Source: Pseudomonas resinovorans NBRC 106553 (GTDB taxonomy: Bacteria > Pseudomonadota > Gammaproteobacteria > Pseudomonadales > Pseudomonadaceae). From it: a stretch of DNA of 64,000 nt. Under the pieces are notes generated by a model, which worked only from the letters and a program-made list of their open reading frames with translations, was not told the origin of the DNA and did not search any database. The position numbers and the translations under genes are program-made. Within the stretch, counting starts at the first letter, position 1, and each line of letters begins with the position of its first letter. Where the stretch lies: contig NC_021499.1 of assembly GCF_000412695.1 (NCBI RefSeq), positions 5,456,001-5,520,000 of the forward strand, given 5' to 3'. Shown in pieces: positions 34,658 to 44,373 of this stretch.

Positions 34658-35863
34658 CTAGGCGGCGGTCGCGACCCTGCCGCCAGCCGAAACCTCTTCA
34701 CGGCGAATCGCCGCAAGCGGAACCATCACGGCCAGCAACGTGAGCAGGACCATCGCCGCAAGCCCCCAGCCCACCAGCAGGAACCCGCCCTGCTCCGCCA
34801 GGAGCCCCGTCAGGGCCGGCCCGACGGCAATGCCCAGGGTCAGGAACGAGCCGGATGCCGCCGCGATCCGTCCCTCGCGATCGAGGGAGGCCGCGAGCGC
34901 GGTCAGGTAAGCGAGGGCATAGAAGTAGGTGGTCGAGATCATCATCACCGACAGGGTGTACATCGGCCGGGAGTGCTCACCCAGGACATAGCCCAGGCTG
35001 ACCGCGCCGGTCGCCAGGATGCCGATGATCACCGGCGGCCGCATGCCGAAGCGTTTGCCGACGATGGCAGCGGCCAGGGGGCCCAGCAACCCGATGAAGG
35101 ACTGCAGGGAAAACAGCCGGCCCAGCTCTTCGCTGGTGTAGCCGACACTGACCCCGACCTGCTCGACGAACGCCCAGCCCATGGTGTCGCGCATCGAGAA
35201 GCAGAACATCGCGAGCATCATGCAGATGGATGCTGCGGAGAACAGGTTCGGTCGGTTCGCGCCGTGCTGGAAATGCGGCATTTGCTCACAGGCGATGGCC
35301 CGTTGCGGCATGAAGCAGATGAACACCAGCATCACCACGTTGGTCGCGGCGATTGCGTAGTACAGCCCGGCCAGCCCGTGGGCGGCCATGGCCTCGGCGA
35401 ACGCGATCATCACGATGGCCATCAGCCCCACGAACAGGATGTTCATGTGCCCGGCGGCCTGGTCGGGGTTCTTCGCACTGGCTACCGACGCATTGCCGCA
35501 CGACAGGCAAAGCCCGGCGCCTATGCCGGCGATGCAGCGAACGACCGCGAGCGCATAGACATCATGCAGCGACGCCGAAACCAGGTTGGCCCCGATCACC
35601 ACCACGGCGCCACAGAGCGCGAGCGTGCGACGCGGTGCCCGTCCCATCGCGGGCGCAACCAGCAGCGACGCCAACATGGTGAAGATGAATTCCGCCGACA
35701 TCAGGAATCCGGCCTGCGCCGCGTCCAGCTGGAGGTCCTTCATGATCGCGCTGACCAGGAACGGCAGGGCGAGCAGGGCAAGCAGGCCCACGCCATAGGC
35801 TGAAGCGAAGGCCGAGAACACGAGACCCCAGCTGTCTGGGAGCAGTTGACGCATATTTTTCAT
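34658..35863 (-). CDS. Major facilitator superfamily transporter
   Basis: This 401-residue protein has ~12 predicted transmembrane helices in two six-helix halves (for example SAFASAYGVGLLALLALPFLV at the start and LLVGWGLAAMVLLTLLAVMVPLAAI at the end). The loop after helix 2 has the MFS-type APAMGRAPRRTLAL. No substrate-specific motif is recognised. It lies between the amine-like locus and the glutarate operon, on the strand of the latter but separated by 403 bp, so it is probably a separate unit. Confidence 0.85.
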   Translation of the reverse strand: MKNMRQLLPDSWGLVFSAFASAYGVGLLALLALPFLVSAIMKDLQLDAAQAGFLMSAEFIFTMLASLLVAPAMGRAPRRTLALCGAVVVIGANLVSASLHDVYALAVVRCIAGIGAGLCLSCGNASVASAKNPDQAAGHMNILFVGLMAIVMIAFAEAMAAHGLAGLYYAIAATNVVMLVFICFMPQRAIACEQMPHFQHGANRPNLFSAASICMMLAMFCFSMRDTMGWAFVEQVGVSVGYTSEELGRLFSLQSFIGLLGPLAAAIVGKRFGMRPPVIIGILATGAVSLGYVLGEHSRPMYTLSVMMISTTYFYALAYLTALAASLDREGRIAAASGSFLTLGIAVGPALTGLLAEQGGFLLVGWGLAAMVLLTLLAVMVPLAAIRREEVSAGGRVATAA

Positions 35864-36266
35864 TGTTCGAATCCGGTTCTAAAGGACGAGAGTCTTGGCG
35901 GTCTGGAAGGCTTCGGCGCGAAATCCGCGACGCACAAATAAGCCTTCCAATTACCGATGTTCGGACGCAGCCGGGCATCGTCTCCAGTGCAAGCACAGGC
36001 CATGCCATTAAACATTAGTTTTTAGATGATTGATCTGGCGGGGCCTCCCCGGTTTACACCTCCGACCACCACGCACCACAACAGGACATTCCTACCCACG
36101 CCGCTCCCTTAGGTAACACCCCCAGGGACCTCGCCGGTATCCGCACGCAGCGGCACTGGACCAAAAATCCCGCGCCCCACCCGGGACGGTGGGCCGGGTG
36201 GGTGCGGGTGAGCAGGGACCAGGGTGACGCTCTAAATCAGTAACTCCTGAAACGACCGGGCGAAGC
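35864..36266. other. Intergenic region with GC-rich hairpin
   Basis: No gene is supported. Bases 36169-36208 form a strong imperfect hairpin (CCCGCGCCCCACCCGG against CCGGGTGGGTGCGGG) about 60 bp after the gabT stop; it may terminate the glutarate operon. The MFS gene promoter should lie at 35,864-36,060, which is AT-richer. Confidence 0.5.
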
Positions 36267-37544
36267 TCAGGCGAGCTCGTCGAAGCACTCGCCGATGATG
36301 GCCAGGCCACGTTCCAGGTCGGCATCGCTGACGGTCAGCGGCACCAGGATGCGCAGCACGTTGTAGTAGGTGCCGCAGGACAGCAGGATCAGGCCCTTCT
36401 CGCGTGCCTTGGCCACCACCTTGCCGGTGAGTTCGGCGGCCGGCTTGTTCACATCGCCACCCTCGAACAGCTCCACGGCGACCATGGCGCCGAGGTTGCG
36501 CACATCCACCAGGCTGTTGTGGCGCTCGCCGATGCGGCGCAGGCCGACGGTGAGGATTTCACCCACGCTCTTGGCGCGGTCCAGCAGCTTCTCGCTCTCG
36601 AAGGCCTCGATCACCGCCAGGGCGGCTGCGCAGGAGACGGGGCTGCCGGCATAGGTGCCGCCCAGGCCACCCGGGGCCACAGCGTCCATGACGTCGGCGC
36701 GGCCGGCGACACCCGCCAGGGGGAAGCCGCCGGCGATGGACTTGGCGAAGGTGGTGAGGTCGGCGGCCACGCCCAGTTGCTCCATGGCGAAGAAGGTGCC
36801 GGTGCGGCCGGCGCCGGTCTGCACCTCGTCGGCGATCAGCAGGATGCCGTGCTGGTCGCACAGGGCGCGCAGGCGGGCCATGAAGTCCTTCGGCGCGACG
36901 TTGAAGCCGCCCTCGCCCTGCACCGGCTCGAGGATGATCGCGGCGATGTCGCTAGGGGCGGCGTCGTTCTTGAAGATGCGCTCGATGCTGGCGATGGCCT
37001 CATCGGTGGACACGCCATGGATTTCGTTCGGGTACTGGGCGCGTAACACGCCGCCCGGCATCAGGCCCATGCCGGCGGAGTACGGCACCACCTTGCCGGT
37101 GAGGCTCAGGGTGTACTGGGTGCGACCGTGGTAGGCGCCGGTGAAGGCGATCACGCCGTTACGGCCGGTGGCGGCGCGGGCGATCTTGATGGCGTTCTCG
37201 ACGGCTTCGGCGCCGGTGGTGACCAGCAGGGTCTTCTTCTCGAAGCTGCCCGGTACCAGCTGGTTGAGCTTCTCGGCCAGGGCCACGTAGGGCTCGTAGC
37301 CGAACACGTGGAAGCAGGTGTGGGTCAGCTTGGCCAGCTGCTCCTGCACGGCAGCCATCACCTTGGGGTGCAGGTGGCCGGTGTTGAGCACGGCGATGCC
37401 GCCGGCGAAGTCCAGGTACTCGCGGCCTTCCACGTCCCACACGGTGGCGTTCTCGGCGCGCTCGGCATAGATCTGGTGGATCTGGCCGACGCCACGGGGA
37501 ATGGCGGCCATGCGGCGTTGTTGCAGGCTCTGGTTGGTGTTCAT
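36267..37544 (-). CDS. gabT: 4-aminobutyrate/5-aminovalerate aminotransferase
   Basis: This 425-residue class III aminotransferase transfers the amino group of GABA or 5-aminovalerate to 2-oxoglutarate, giving succinic or glutaric semialdehyde. Motifs are TTGAEAVENAIKIARAATGR, FTGAYHGRT, ILEPVQGEGGF, the Asp in LIADEVQTGAGRTG and the PLP Lys in LTTFAKSIAGGFPLAGV. It is last in the leftward operon csiD-lhgO-gabD-gabT. In Pseudomonas the same enzyme pair is also called davT/davD when acting on 5-aminovalerate. Confidence 0.93.
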   Translation of the reverse strand: MNTNQSLQQRRMAAIPRGVGQIHQIYAERAENATVWDVEGREYLDFAGGIAVLNTGHLHPKVMAAVQEQLAKLTHTCFHVFGYEPYVALAEKLNQLVPGSFEKKTLLVTTGAEAVENAIKIARAATGRNGVIAFTGAYHGRTQYTLSLTGKVVPYSAGMGLMPGGVLRAQYPNEIHGVSTDEAIASIERIFKNDAAPSDIAAIILEPVQGEGGFNVAPKDFMARLRALCDQHGILLIADEVQTGAGRTGTFFAMEQLGVAADLTTFAKSIAGGFPLAGVAGRADVMDAVAPGGLGGTYAGSPVSCAAALAVIEAFESEKLLDRAKSVGEILTVGLRRIGERHNSLVDVRNLGAMVAVELFEGGDVNKPAAELTGKVVAKAREKGLILLSCGTYYNVLRILVPLTVSDADLERGLAIIGECFDELA

Positions 37545-37627
37545 CTGGGGCTCCCGTAGTGCAGTCGCCCACGCGGGAAGCCGCCGCAGCGGCCGCCCGT
37601 GTGGGAAGGGTTGTTGATCCGCCGTGG

Positions 37628-39085
37628 TTACACGCCGATGCAGAGGTATTTGATTTCCAGGTAGTCGTCGATGCCGTACTTGGAGCCTTCGCGCCCCAGG
37701 CCCGAGGCCTTCACGCCACCGAAGGGCGCCACCTCGTTGGAGATGATCCCGGTGTTGATGCCGACGATGCCGTACTCCAGGGCCTCGGCCACGCGGAACA
37801 CGCGGCCCATGTCGCGGGCGTAGAAGTAGGCGGCCAGGCCGTACTCGGTGTCGTTGGAGAAGGCGATGACTTCGTCCTCGTCCCTGAAGCGGAACAGCGG
37901 CGCCAGGGGGCCGAAGGTCTCTTCCTTGGCCACGGCGGCCTCTTTCGGCACGTCGACCAGGATTGTCGGCTCGAAGAAGGTGCCGCCCAGGGCGTGGGGC
38001 TTGCCGCCGGACACCACACGGGCGCCCTTGGAGACGGCGTCCTCGATGTGCTCCTGGACCTTGGCCACGGCCTTGGCGTCGATCAGCGGGCCGGTGGTGA
38101 TGCCGTCGTCCAGGCCGTTGCCGATGTTGAGCTTGGCCACGGCGGCCTTGAGCTTGTCGACGAAGGCGTCGTACACGCCGTCCTGCACATACAGGCGGTT
38201 GGCGCAGACGCAGGTCTGGCCGTTGTTGCGGTACTTGGACACCAGGGCGCCTTCCACGGCGGCGTCGAGGTCGGCGTCATCGAAGACGATGAAGGGCGCA
38301 TTGCCGCCCAGCTCCAGGGAAACCTTCTTGATGTCCTTGGCGCACTCGGCCATCAGCTGGCGGCCGATCTCGGTGGAGCCGGTGAAGGTCAGCTTGCGCA
38401 CGATGGGGTTGCTGGTCAGCTCGCCGCCCACCTCGCCGGCGCTGCCGGTGACCACGCTGAGCACGCCTTTCGGGATGCCGGCGCGCTCGGCCAGCTCGGC
38501 CAGGGCCAGGGCGGAGTACGGTGTCTGCGACGCGGGCTTGAGCACCATGGTGCAGCCGGCGGCGAGCGCCGGGCCGGCCTTGCGGGTGATCATCGCCGAG
38601 GGGAAGTTCCACGGGGTGATGGCGGCGGTGACGCCGATGGGCTGCTTGATCACCATCAGGCGCTTGTCCGCCTGGTGGCCGGGGATCATGTCACCGTAGA
38701 CGCGCTTGGCCTCTTCGCCGAACCACTCCAGGAAGGAGGCGGCGTAGGCGATCTCGCCACGGGATTCCACCAGGGGCTTGCCCTGCTCCAGGGTCATCAG
38801 GCGGGCCAGGTCTTCCTGGTTCTGCATCATCAGCTCGAACCAACGGCGCAGGCGGTTGGCGCGGTCCTTGGCGGTCAGCGCACGCCAGGCCGGCAGGGCG
38901 CGCTCGGCGGCCTCGATGGCGCGGCGGGTTTCCACGGCGCCCATCTTCGGCACGCTGCCGATCAGCTCGCCGGTGGCGGGGTTGTTCACCTTGAGGGTCA
39001 GGCCGCTGTCGGCGTCGACCCAGGCACCATCGATATAGGCCTGCTGGCGGAACAGGCTGGAGTCTTTCAGTTGCACGCTTGTCAT
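37628..39085 (-). CDS. gabD: Succinate/glutarate-semialdehyde dehydrogenase
   Basis: This 485-residue NAD(P)+ aldehyde dehydrogenase oxidises succinic or glutaric semialdehyde. It has PWNFPSAMITRKAGPALAAGC, the catalytic Glu in SLELGGNAPFIVFDDA and the catalytic Cys in NNGQTCVCANRLYVQDGVYD. The double Cys context QTCVCANR is typical of GabD. It precedes gabT in the csiD operon; the ATG has GAGG very close (2 bp), so the translation signal is not ideal and may rely on coupling to lhgO 29 bp upstream. Confidence 0.93.
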   Translation of the reverse strand: MTSVQLKDSSLFRQQAYIDGAWVDADSGLTLKVNNPATGELIGSVPKMGAVETRRAIEAAERALPAWRALTAKDRANRLRRWFELMMQNQEDLARLMTLEQGKPLVESRGEIAYAASFLEWFGEEAKRVYGDMIPGHQADKRLMVIKQPIGVTAAITPWNFPSAMITRKAGPALAAGCTMVLKPASQTPYSALALAELAERAGIPKGVLSVVTGSAGEVGGELTSNPIVRKLTFTGSTEIGRQLMAECAKDIKKVSLELGGNAPFIVFDDADLDAAVEGALVSKYRNNGQTCVCANRLYVQDGVYDAFVDKLKAAVAKLNIGNGLDDGITTGPLIDAKAVAKVQEHIEDAVSKGARVVSGGKPHALGGTFFEPTILVDVPKEAAVAKEETFGPLAPLFRFRDEDEVIAFSNDTEYGLAAYFYARDMGRVFRVAEALEYGIVGINTGIISNEVAPFGGVKASGLGREGSKYGIDDYLEIKYLCIGV

Positions 39086-39114
39086 CCTCAGGAGTGGTCG
39101 GCGGTGACGACGGC

Positions 39115-40371
39115 TCAGCCGGCGGCCCGCTGTTTGTTATCGATAGCCTTGGCGCCGAGGCTGGAGCCGGAGGCGGCGACCTGTTCGCGGACCTTGCCGA
39201 CGATGTAGGCGCCGATGGGGATCGCGGAGGTGGCGGCGGGCGACGGTGCGTTGCACACGTTCACGCTGCGCGGGGTGTTGACGAAGAGGAAGTCGTCGAT
39301 GAGCTTGCCGTCGCGGGACACCGCCTGGGCGCGCACACCGGCCGGGTACTCGGTGAGGTCGGCCTTGGTGATGCTCGGGCAGTACTTCTGCACTTCCTTG
39401 AGGTAGCCGCCCTTGAACAGCGAGTTCTTCATCTCGATCAGGCCCGGGCGCAGGTTCTTTGCCAGCACCTTGAGGATGCCGGGGGTGGTCAGCGTCTCGA
39501 ACAGGTCGGAGACCGAGATATCGGACTTGCGGTAGCCCTCGCGCTTCATCGCCAGCACGGCGTTGGGGCCGACGGTGACGGTGCCGTCGATCATCCGCGT
39601 CAGGTGCACGCCGAGGAACGGCATGGACGGGTCGGGGATCGGGTAGATCAGGTGGTTGACGATCTGGTTGTGCTGCTTGGGCAGCAGGTAGTACTCGCCA
39701 CGGAACGGGCAGATGATGAAGTTCGGCTCGATGCCGAGCATGCGCACCACGCGGTCGGCCATCAGGCCCGAGCAGGTGATGAGGAAGCGGCCGCGGAACT
39801 CGTCGCTGCGGGTGCGTACTACCACCTCGTCGGCGCGCTCGTCCAGGCCGGAGACTTCGGCGTTGTAGCGGATCTCGCCGCCGGCGGCCTGGAACTCGCG
39901 GCCCATGGCGGCGGTGACTTCCGCGTAGCTGACGATACCGCTGGAGGGCACGAAGATGCCGCCGATGCCGACGATGTTCGGCTCGCGCTCGCGCAGCTCG
40001 CCGGCGGACAGCCAGTAGCGCTCCAGGCCGTTGGCCTCGGTGCGCTCCCAGAGCGCCTTCATGCGCTGCATTTCCAGCTCGTTGGTGGCCACCAGCAGCT
40101 TGCCGCACTCGTCGTAGCGGATGCCGTGCTTGTCGCAGAAGGCCTTGGTGGCCTTGTTGCCTTCCAGGCAGAAGCGCGCCTTGAGGCTGCCGGGGGTGTA
40201 GTAGACGCCGGCATGGATCACGCCGCTGTTGTGGCCGGTCTGGTGCCGGGCCGGGCCGGATTCCTTCTCCAGCAGGAGAATCTTCGCGTCCGGGTAGACC
40301 TGGGTCAGCTGCATGGCCGTGGACATGCCCACGATACCGCCGCCGATGATGATGAAATCGTACACAGCCAT
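39115..40371 (-). CDS. lhgO: L-2-hydroxyglutarate dehydrogenase/oxidase
   Basis: This 418-residue FAD enzyme oxidises L-2-hydroxyglutarate, the product of CsiD, to 2-oxoglutarate and feeds electrons to the membrane quinone pool. Visible are the N-terminal FAD motif DFIIIGGGIVGMSTAMQL, RHQTGHNSGVIHAGVYYTPG typical of LhgO, and the C-terminal VNVCNAPSPAATSAIPIG. It follows csiD after a 127 bp gap that contains a REP-like palindrome part. Confidence 0.95.
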   Translation of the reverse strand: MAVYDFIIIGGGIVGMSTAMQLTQVYPDAKILLLEKESGPARHQTGHNSGVIHAGVYYTPGSLKARFCLEGNKATKAFCDKHGIRYDECGKLLVATNELEMQRMKALWERTEANGLERYWLSAGELREREPNIVGIGGIFVPSSGIVSYAEVTAAMGREFQAAGGEIRYNAEVSGLDERADEVVVRTRSDEFRGRFLITCSGLMADRVVRMLGIEPNFIICPFRGEYYLLPKQHNQIVNHLIYPIPDPSMPFLGVHLTRMIDGTVTVGPNAVLAMKREGYRKSDISVSDLFETLTTPGILKVLAKNLRPGLIEMKNSLFKGGYLKEVQKYCPSITKADLTEYPAGVRAQAVSRDGKLIDDFLFVNTPRSVNVCNAPSPAATSAIPIGAYIVGKVREQVAASGSSLGAKAIDNKQRAAG

Positions 40372-40399
40372 TACCTCGCGCCTTCGCGCAGCGGATAGG

Positions 40400-40434
40400 G
40401 TTTGGGCTTCGCTGCGCTCAGCGCCAACCTACGG
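40400..40434. repeat. REP-like sequence between csiD and lhgO
   Basis: TTGGGCTTCGCTGCGCTCAG then CGCCAACCTAC closely matches 57948-57977 near the curli genes. It is a dispersed Pseudomonas palindromic unit and may stabilise the csiD mRNA relative to the rest of the operon. Confidence 0.55.
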
Positions 40435-40498
40435 TCGAACAGGTGTTCCGGGCACGGCAAAGGGCCGCCCGTGGCAGCCCTTCGCCGTACTTCATTGA

Positions 40499-41476
40499 TT
40501 ATTGACCGCGCTCGTACCGCGGCTTCTCGTAGCTGATGAAGCCACGTTGGCGCATCAGCTCGCGGCGCAGGCCCTCGTGGGGGATGAAGCGGTCGCGGCC
40601 GTGGAGCCAGTACAGGTTGTTGATCAGCAGGAAGCTGCCCACCGGCACCGGTACCGAGAGCTTCTTCTCGCTGCCTTCCAGGGATTCGGACAGGGCGTTC
40701 AGCCAGATGCCTTCCTCGAAGTTCTCCGGCTGCACGAACTGGTCGATGTAGCGCATGGTCGGGCGGCCCACGGCGTCGGTGTCGAACACCGGGTGGAACA
40801 CGTCCTCGCTGACCTTCTTGCTCGGCGGCGCGGTCCAGCGCATCTCGCGGCGGGCCAGCGGGTGGCGGAAGAACTCCTCGCACTGCTCCCAGTCGTCCAG
40901 GTGCAGGATCAGCGAGTTGCCGCCTTCCATGTTCTTCTCGTCGATCTTCAGCATCAGCACGTAGTCGGTGATCTGGTTCACGAAGGTGCCGTCGTTGTGC
41001 AACTCCATCACACGGTGCGGCTGACGCAGGTAGCTGTCGGAGTTGTCGGTGTTGACCACCACGAAGCGGGCGTAGAACTGGCCGCTCATGGCGTCGTAGT
41101 TGGAACGGCCGATCAGGTGGGCGCAGGCGGTGGTGAACTTCACCATGTCCTCGGCCTGGCTCACGTCATCCAGGCCCACGGGCTTGATCAGCATGCCGCC
41201 GGTGGCACGGGACAGGATGGTGTTCAGCAGCACCGGACGCAGGGTGCCTTCGCACAGCTCGTCGAGGATCTGGCCCAGGCGGAAGCGCAGGAAGGACTTG
41301 TACTCCAGCGCCTGCACCGGCCACTCACCCACCGCCTTGACGAAGGCCTCCACCGTATCAATGGCGAAGGTCAGCTCCAGCAGGCGCGGCGACTGCTGGG
41401 AGGGTGTGACGGTGAAGCCCCGGGTCTCCAGCGGCATCGGCAGCACAAGGTCCTCGATCTTCGTAAAGGCGTTCAT
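40499..41476 (-). CDS. csiD: Glutarate 2-hydroxylase
   Basis: This 325-residue Fe(II)/2-oxoglutarate-dependent dioxygenase (CsiD, also called GlaH) hydroxylates glutarate to L-2-hydroxyglutarate. The iron ligands are visible as H-x-D in [13 protein letters not shown] and the distal His in [17 protein letters not shown], followed by the 2-oxoglutarate-binding Arg (GLRREL). The ATG at 41476 follows AGGAAACCGCC; an earlier frame start would extend into the promoter. It heads the operon and is transcribed divergently from its regulator. Confidence 0.95.
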   Translation of the reverse strand: MNAFTKIEDLVLPMPLETRGFTVTPSQQSPRLLELTFAIDTVEAFVKAVGEWPVQALEYKSFLRFRLGQILDELCEGTLRPVLLNTILSRATGGMLIKPVGLDDVSQAEDMVKFTTACAHLIGRSNYDAMSGQFYARFVVVNTDNSDSYLRQPHRVMELHNDGTFVNQITDYVLMLKIDEKNMEGGNSLILHLDDWEQCEEFFRHPLARREMRWTAPPSKKVSEDVFHPVFDTDAVGRPTMRYIDQFVQPENFEEGIWLNALSESLEGSEKKLSVPVPVGSFLLINNLYWLHGRDRFIPHEGLRRELMRQRGFISYEKPRYERGQ

Positions 41477-41551
41477 GGCGGTTTCCTGGCAAAGGGGGTG
41501 GTGGGCAGCGCCCGAATCTGGCGGGCAAGGCAAAAATATCGCCATAAACAT

Positions 41552-41567
41552 AAAATGTCTACATTTT
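41552..41567. promoter_or_regulatory. CsiR-type operator palindrome
   Basis: AAAATGT-CT-ACATTTT is a perfect palindrome in the AT-rich csiD-csiR intergenic region, 76 bp upstream of csiD. A second imperfect dyad, ACAAA...TTTGT, lies ~15 bp further. Both suit a GntR-family repressor, most likely CsiR responding to glutarate. Confidence 0.6.
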
Positions 41568-41659
41568 TAAATAACAAGAACAAAACACACGTTTGTCCAC
41601 TGTTTTTCATGGAAAAGACGTTTCGGTATGATCCGCAAAACGTTTTGAGGAACAGGACC

Positions 41660-42340
41660 TTGGAAGCACTCGCCCCTCGTCAGAACTCGGCATTCAGCGG
41701 GTATGAGTGGCTCAAGCAGGACATCATCCGTGGCGTGTTCAAGCCCGGTGAAAAGCTGCTGATGAGCACCCTGAAGGAACGCTACGACCTGGGCGTGGGC
41801 CCGCTGCGCGAGGCCCTGTCGCAACTGGTGGCGGAGAAACTGGTGGTCGCCATCAGCCAGAAGGGCTACCGGGTGGCGCCCATGTCCGTGGACGAGATGA
41901 AGGACATCTACGACGCCCGCGCCAACCTCGAGGCGATGATCGTCGGGCTGGCCATCGAGCGCGGCGACGATGCCTGGGAAGCCTCGGTACTGGCCCAGTC
42001 CCACACCCTGGCCAAGGTCATGGAAGTGAAGACCCGCGAGCAGCGCCTGGACGTCTGGGACCAGCGCCACAAGGCCTTCCACACCGCCATCGCCTCAGGC
42101 TGCGGCTCCAAGCACCTGTTGCAGGCGCGCAGCTACCTGTTCGACCAGGCCGAGCGCTATCGCCATCTCTGGCTGACCCAGACGGTGTTCTCCGAAGAGG
42201 CCCTGGAACTCAAGCGCCAGGAGCACTCGGCGCTGGTGGAAGCCATCCTCGCCCGCGACGCCGCCCGCGCCAGCCAGATGATGCGCACCCACCTGATGAC
42301 CCCGGTGCCGATCATCGCCGAGATCATGCGCACCAGCTAA
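41660..42340 (+). CDS. csiR: GntR-family glutarate-responsive repressor
   Basis: This ~226-residue regulator matches Escherichia coli CsiR along its length, for example YEWLKQDIIRGVFKPGEKL, YDLGVGPLREALSQLVAEKL and QKGYRVAPMSVDEMKDIYDA in the wing and FCD domain. CsiR represses the csiD operon and is relieved by glutarate. The start is uncertain: TTG at 41660 has GAGGAACAGG in front and gives the normal length; ATG at 41609 in the same frame would add 17 residues. Genes diverge from csiD across a shared operator region. Confidence 0.9.
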   Translation: MEALAPRQNSAFSGYEWLKQDIIRGVFKPGEKLLMSTLKERYDLGVGPLREALSQLVAEKLVVAISQKGYRVAPMSVDEMKDIYDARANLEAMIVGLAIERGDDAWEASVLAQSHTLAKVMEVKTREQRLDVWDQRHKAFHTAIASGCGSKHLLQARSYLFDQAERYRHLWLTQTVFSEEALELKRQEHSALVEAILARDAARASQMMRTHLMTPVPIIAEIMRTS

Positions 42341-42464
42341 GACAGCTGACCCGCCCCATGCAGGTGGAAAGCGGGTCGGGAGCTACAAGGCGCCGAAGCC
42401 GAGTTCCGATGGCCCCATGCAGGCCGCCAGGCGGCGGCCAACGTGCCTCTCGCGACTCAGCCCT

Positions 42465-44258
42465 TCACGCCTCGAACAGCGACCAGGAACCCCGGCCATC
42501 CACTTCCAGCCGGTGGGTGTGGAAGTTCGCCAGTGTGCTGCGGTGGCCGATGCTCACCAGCATGGTGTCGCGCATTTCTTCGCGCAGCAGCGAGTAGAGG
42601 GCGTGCTCCAGGCCTTCGTCCATGGCCGAGGTGGATTCGTCGAGGAACACGATCTGCGGACGGTTGAACAGCACCCGGGCGAAGGCCAGGCGCTGTTGCT
42701 CGCCGACCGAGAGAATGCGCGTCCAGTCCTGGCTGAGGTCGAGCTGCTCGGTCAGGTGGGCGAGGTTCACCTGGCGCAGCACCTGCTTGAGGCGGTCCTC
42801 GTCTTCCGCGGCGCTGGAGGCCGGATAGGCGATGGCCGTGCGCAGGTCCCCCAACGGCAGGTACGGCCGCTGGGAAAGGAACAGTGCCTGGTTGCCGCCG
42901 GGGCGCCGTACCTCCCCTTCCGCGTAGGGCCAGAGTCCGGCCAGGGCGCGCAGCAGGGTGGTCTTGCCGCTGCCCGACGGCCCCTTGATCAGCAGCGCCT
43001 GCCCGGGCGCGAGGCGGAGGTTCAGGTCGGCCAGCAGGCGGAACCCGTCGGGACGCAGCACCTGCATGCCGTCGATCTCCAGCACCCCGGCCTGCTCCTG
43101 GGTGGTGACGCGGGGCAAGGTACGGGCCTGCTGGTTGGCATCGAGGAAGCCGGTGAGACGGTCGAGGGTCGCGCGGTACTGGGCGAAGGCATCGTAGGAG
43201 CTGCGGAAGAACGACAGCGAGTCCTGCACCTGGCCGAAGGCCTGGGAGGTCTGCATCACGTCGCCCAGCTTGATGGCGCCGCTGAAGAAGCGCGGGGCCT
43301 GCAGGATGAAGGGGAAGACCACCGCCACCTGGCTGATGGCGAGGTTGAAACCGTCGAACTTCAGGCTCCGGTACACCAGCGCCCAGACGTTGCCGATCAA
43401 TGCCGCGAAGCGTCCCAGCAGCGTTTGCCGTTCGATCCCGGTGCCCTGGTAGAAGGCCACGTTCTCGGCGTTCTCCCGCAAGCGCATCAGGGCGTAACGG
43501 AAGTTCGCCGTGAGTTTCTCGTTGAAGAAGTTCAGCCGGATCAGCGGGCGACCGAGGCGGAAGGCGATCCAGGTGGCGACTATCACGTAGATGTACACGG
43601 CGAAGACCATCGCCCGTGGTATCTCCACGCCGCCGACTTCCAGGGGCGCCGACAGGCCCCAGAGGATGGCGGTAAAGGCCACCAGCGACACCAGTGCGCT
43701 GACAGCGCCCAGGGCCAGGCTCACCGAGCCGGTGACGAAGTTGTTCACATCCAGTTCGATACGCTGGTCCGGGTTGTCCACCGGCTCGGCGAGGAACTGG
43801 CCACGGTAGTAGGCGTCGCCCCTCATCCAGTCGGCGGTCATCCGGTCGTTGAGCCATACCCGCCAGTGGATGCTGAAGGCCTGGGTCACGTAGTAGGTGA
43901 ACAGCGCGCGCAGCACATGGATGGTGGCGAGGATCGCGAACACCCCGAGCAGGTACCAGAAGGCCGGCTGGTCCAGCCCCTGCAGGGCGCTGTAGAAACC
44001 GTTGTACCAGAACGAGAACAGCACGTTCATGCGCACCGAGAACAAGGTCAGCACCAGCAGCAGGGTGAACACCAGCAGCGGCCGCCAGCTGTGTTTCGGG
44101 CGGAGGTAGGGGCCGGCGATCTGCCAGAACTGGCCGCCCCAATGCGTGAAGCGCACTGCCAGCGCTCCCGCCGCGGCGAACCCGGCAATGGTGATCAGGG
44201 ATGCGACTGCGAGCCAACTCAGGCTTTCCTGCAAGGCCTGGTTCCAATCCATTGCCAT
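42465..44258 (-). CDS. ABC transporter, SbmA/BacA-YddA type, fused ATPase
   Basis: This 597-residue protein joins an ABC_membrane_2 transmembrane domain (six helices, ~1-370) to a nucleotide-binding domain (~395-597) in one chain, as in YddA and the fused relatives of SbmA/BacA peptide transporters. The NBD has Walker A KGPSGSGKTT, signature LSVGEQQRLAFARVLF and Walker B IVFLDES. Characteristic membrane-domain motifs are YRSLKFDGFNLAISQ and the ExxEN-like RLRENAENVAFYQG. The substrate (peptides, cobalamin or other) is unknown. It stands alone. Confidence 0.88.
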   Translation of the reverse strand: MAMDWNQALQESLSWLAVASLITIAGFAAAGALAVRFTHWGGQFWQIAGPYLRPKHSWRPLLVFTLLLVLTLFSVRMNVLFSFWYNGFYSALQGLDQPAFWYLLGVFAILATIHVLRALFTYYVTQAFSIHWRVWLNDRMTADWMRGDAYYRGQFLAEPVDNPDQRIELDVNNFVTGSVSLALGAVSALVSLVAFTAILWGLSAPLEVGGVEIPRAMVFAVYIYVIVATWIAFRLGRPLIRLNFFNEKLTANFRYALMRLRENAENVAFYQGTGIERQTLLGRFAALIGNVWALVYRSLKFDGFNLAISQVAVVFPFILQAPRFFSGAIKLGDVMQTSQAFGQVQDSLSFFRSSYDAFAQYRATLDRLTGFLDANQQARTLPRVTTQEQAGVLEIDGMQVLRPDGFRLLADLNLRLAPGQALLIKGPSGSGKTTLLRALAGLWPYAEGEVRRPGGNQALFLSQRPYLPLGDLRTAIAYPASSAAEDEDRLKQVLRQVNLAHLTEQLDLSQDWTRILSVGEQQRLAFARVLFNRPQIVFLDESTSAMDEGLEHALYSLLREEMRDTMLVSIGHRSTLANFHTHRLEVDGRGSWSLFEA

Positions 44259-44373
44259 GGTGCTTACCCGTGCTTTTCTGGAGGAAGGAATTGCTCTGCC
44301 GAAGGCACTCGACAGCGGCGACCGATAGTAGCATCCCGAGTCGAGGGAACTCGCCGCCCCAGCCCCGCCGCCC

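Noticed and set aside
40502..41608. Very long N-terminal extension of csiR (612 codons)
   Set aside because: It is the antisense strand of csiD and has no HTH features; the regulator matches CsiR from about 41,660 onwards.
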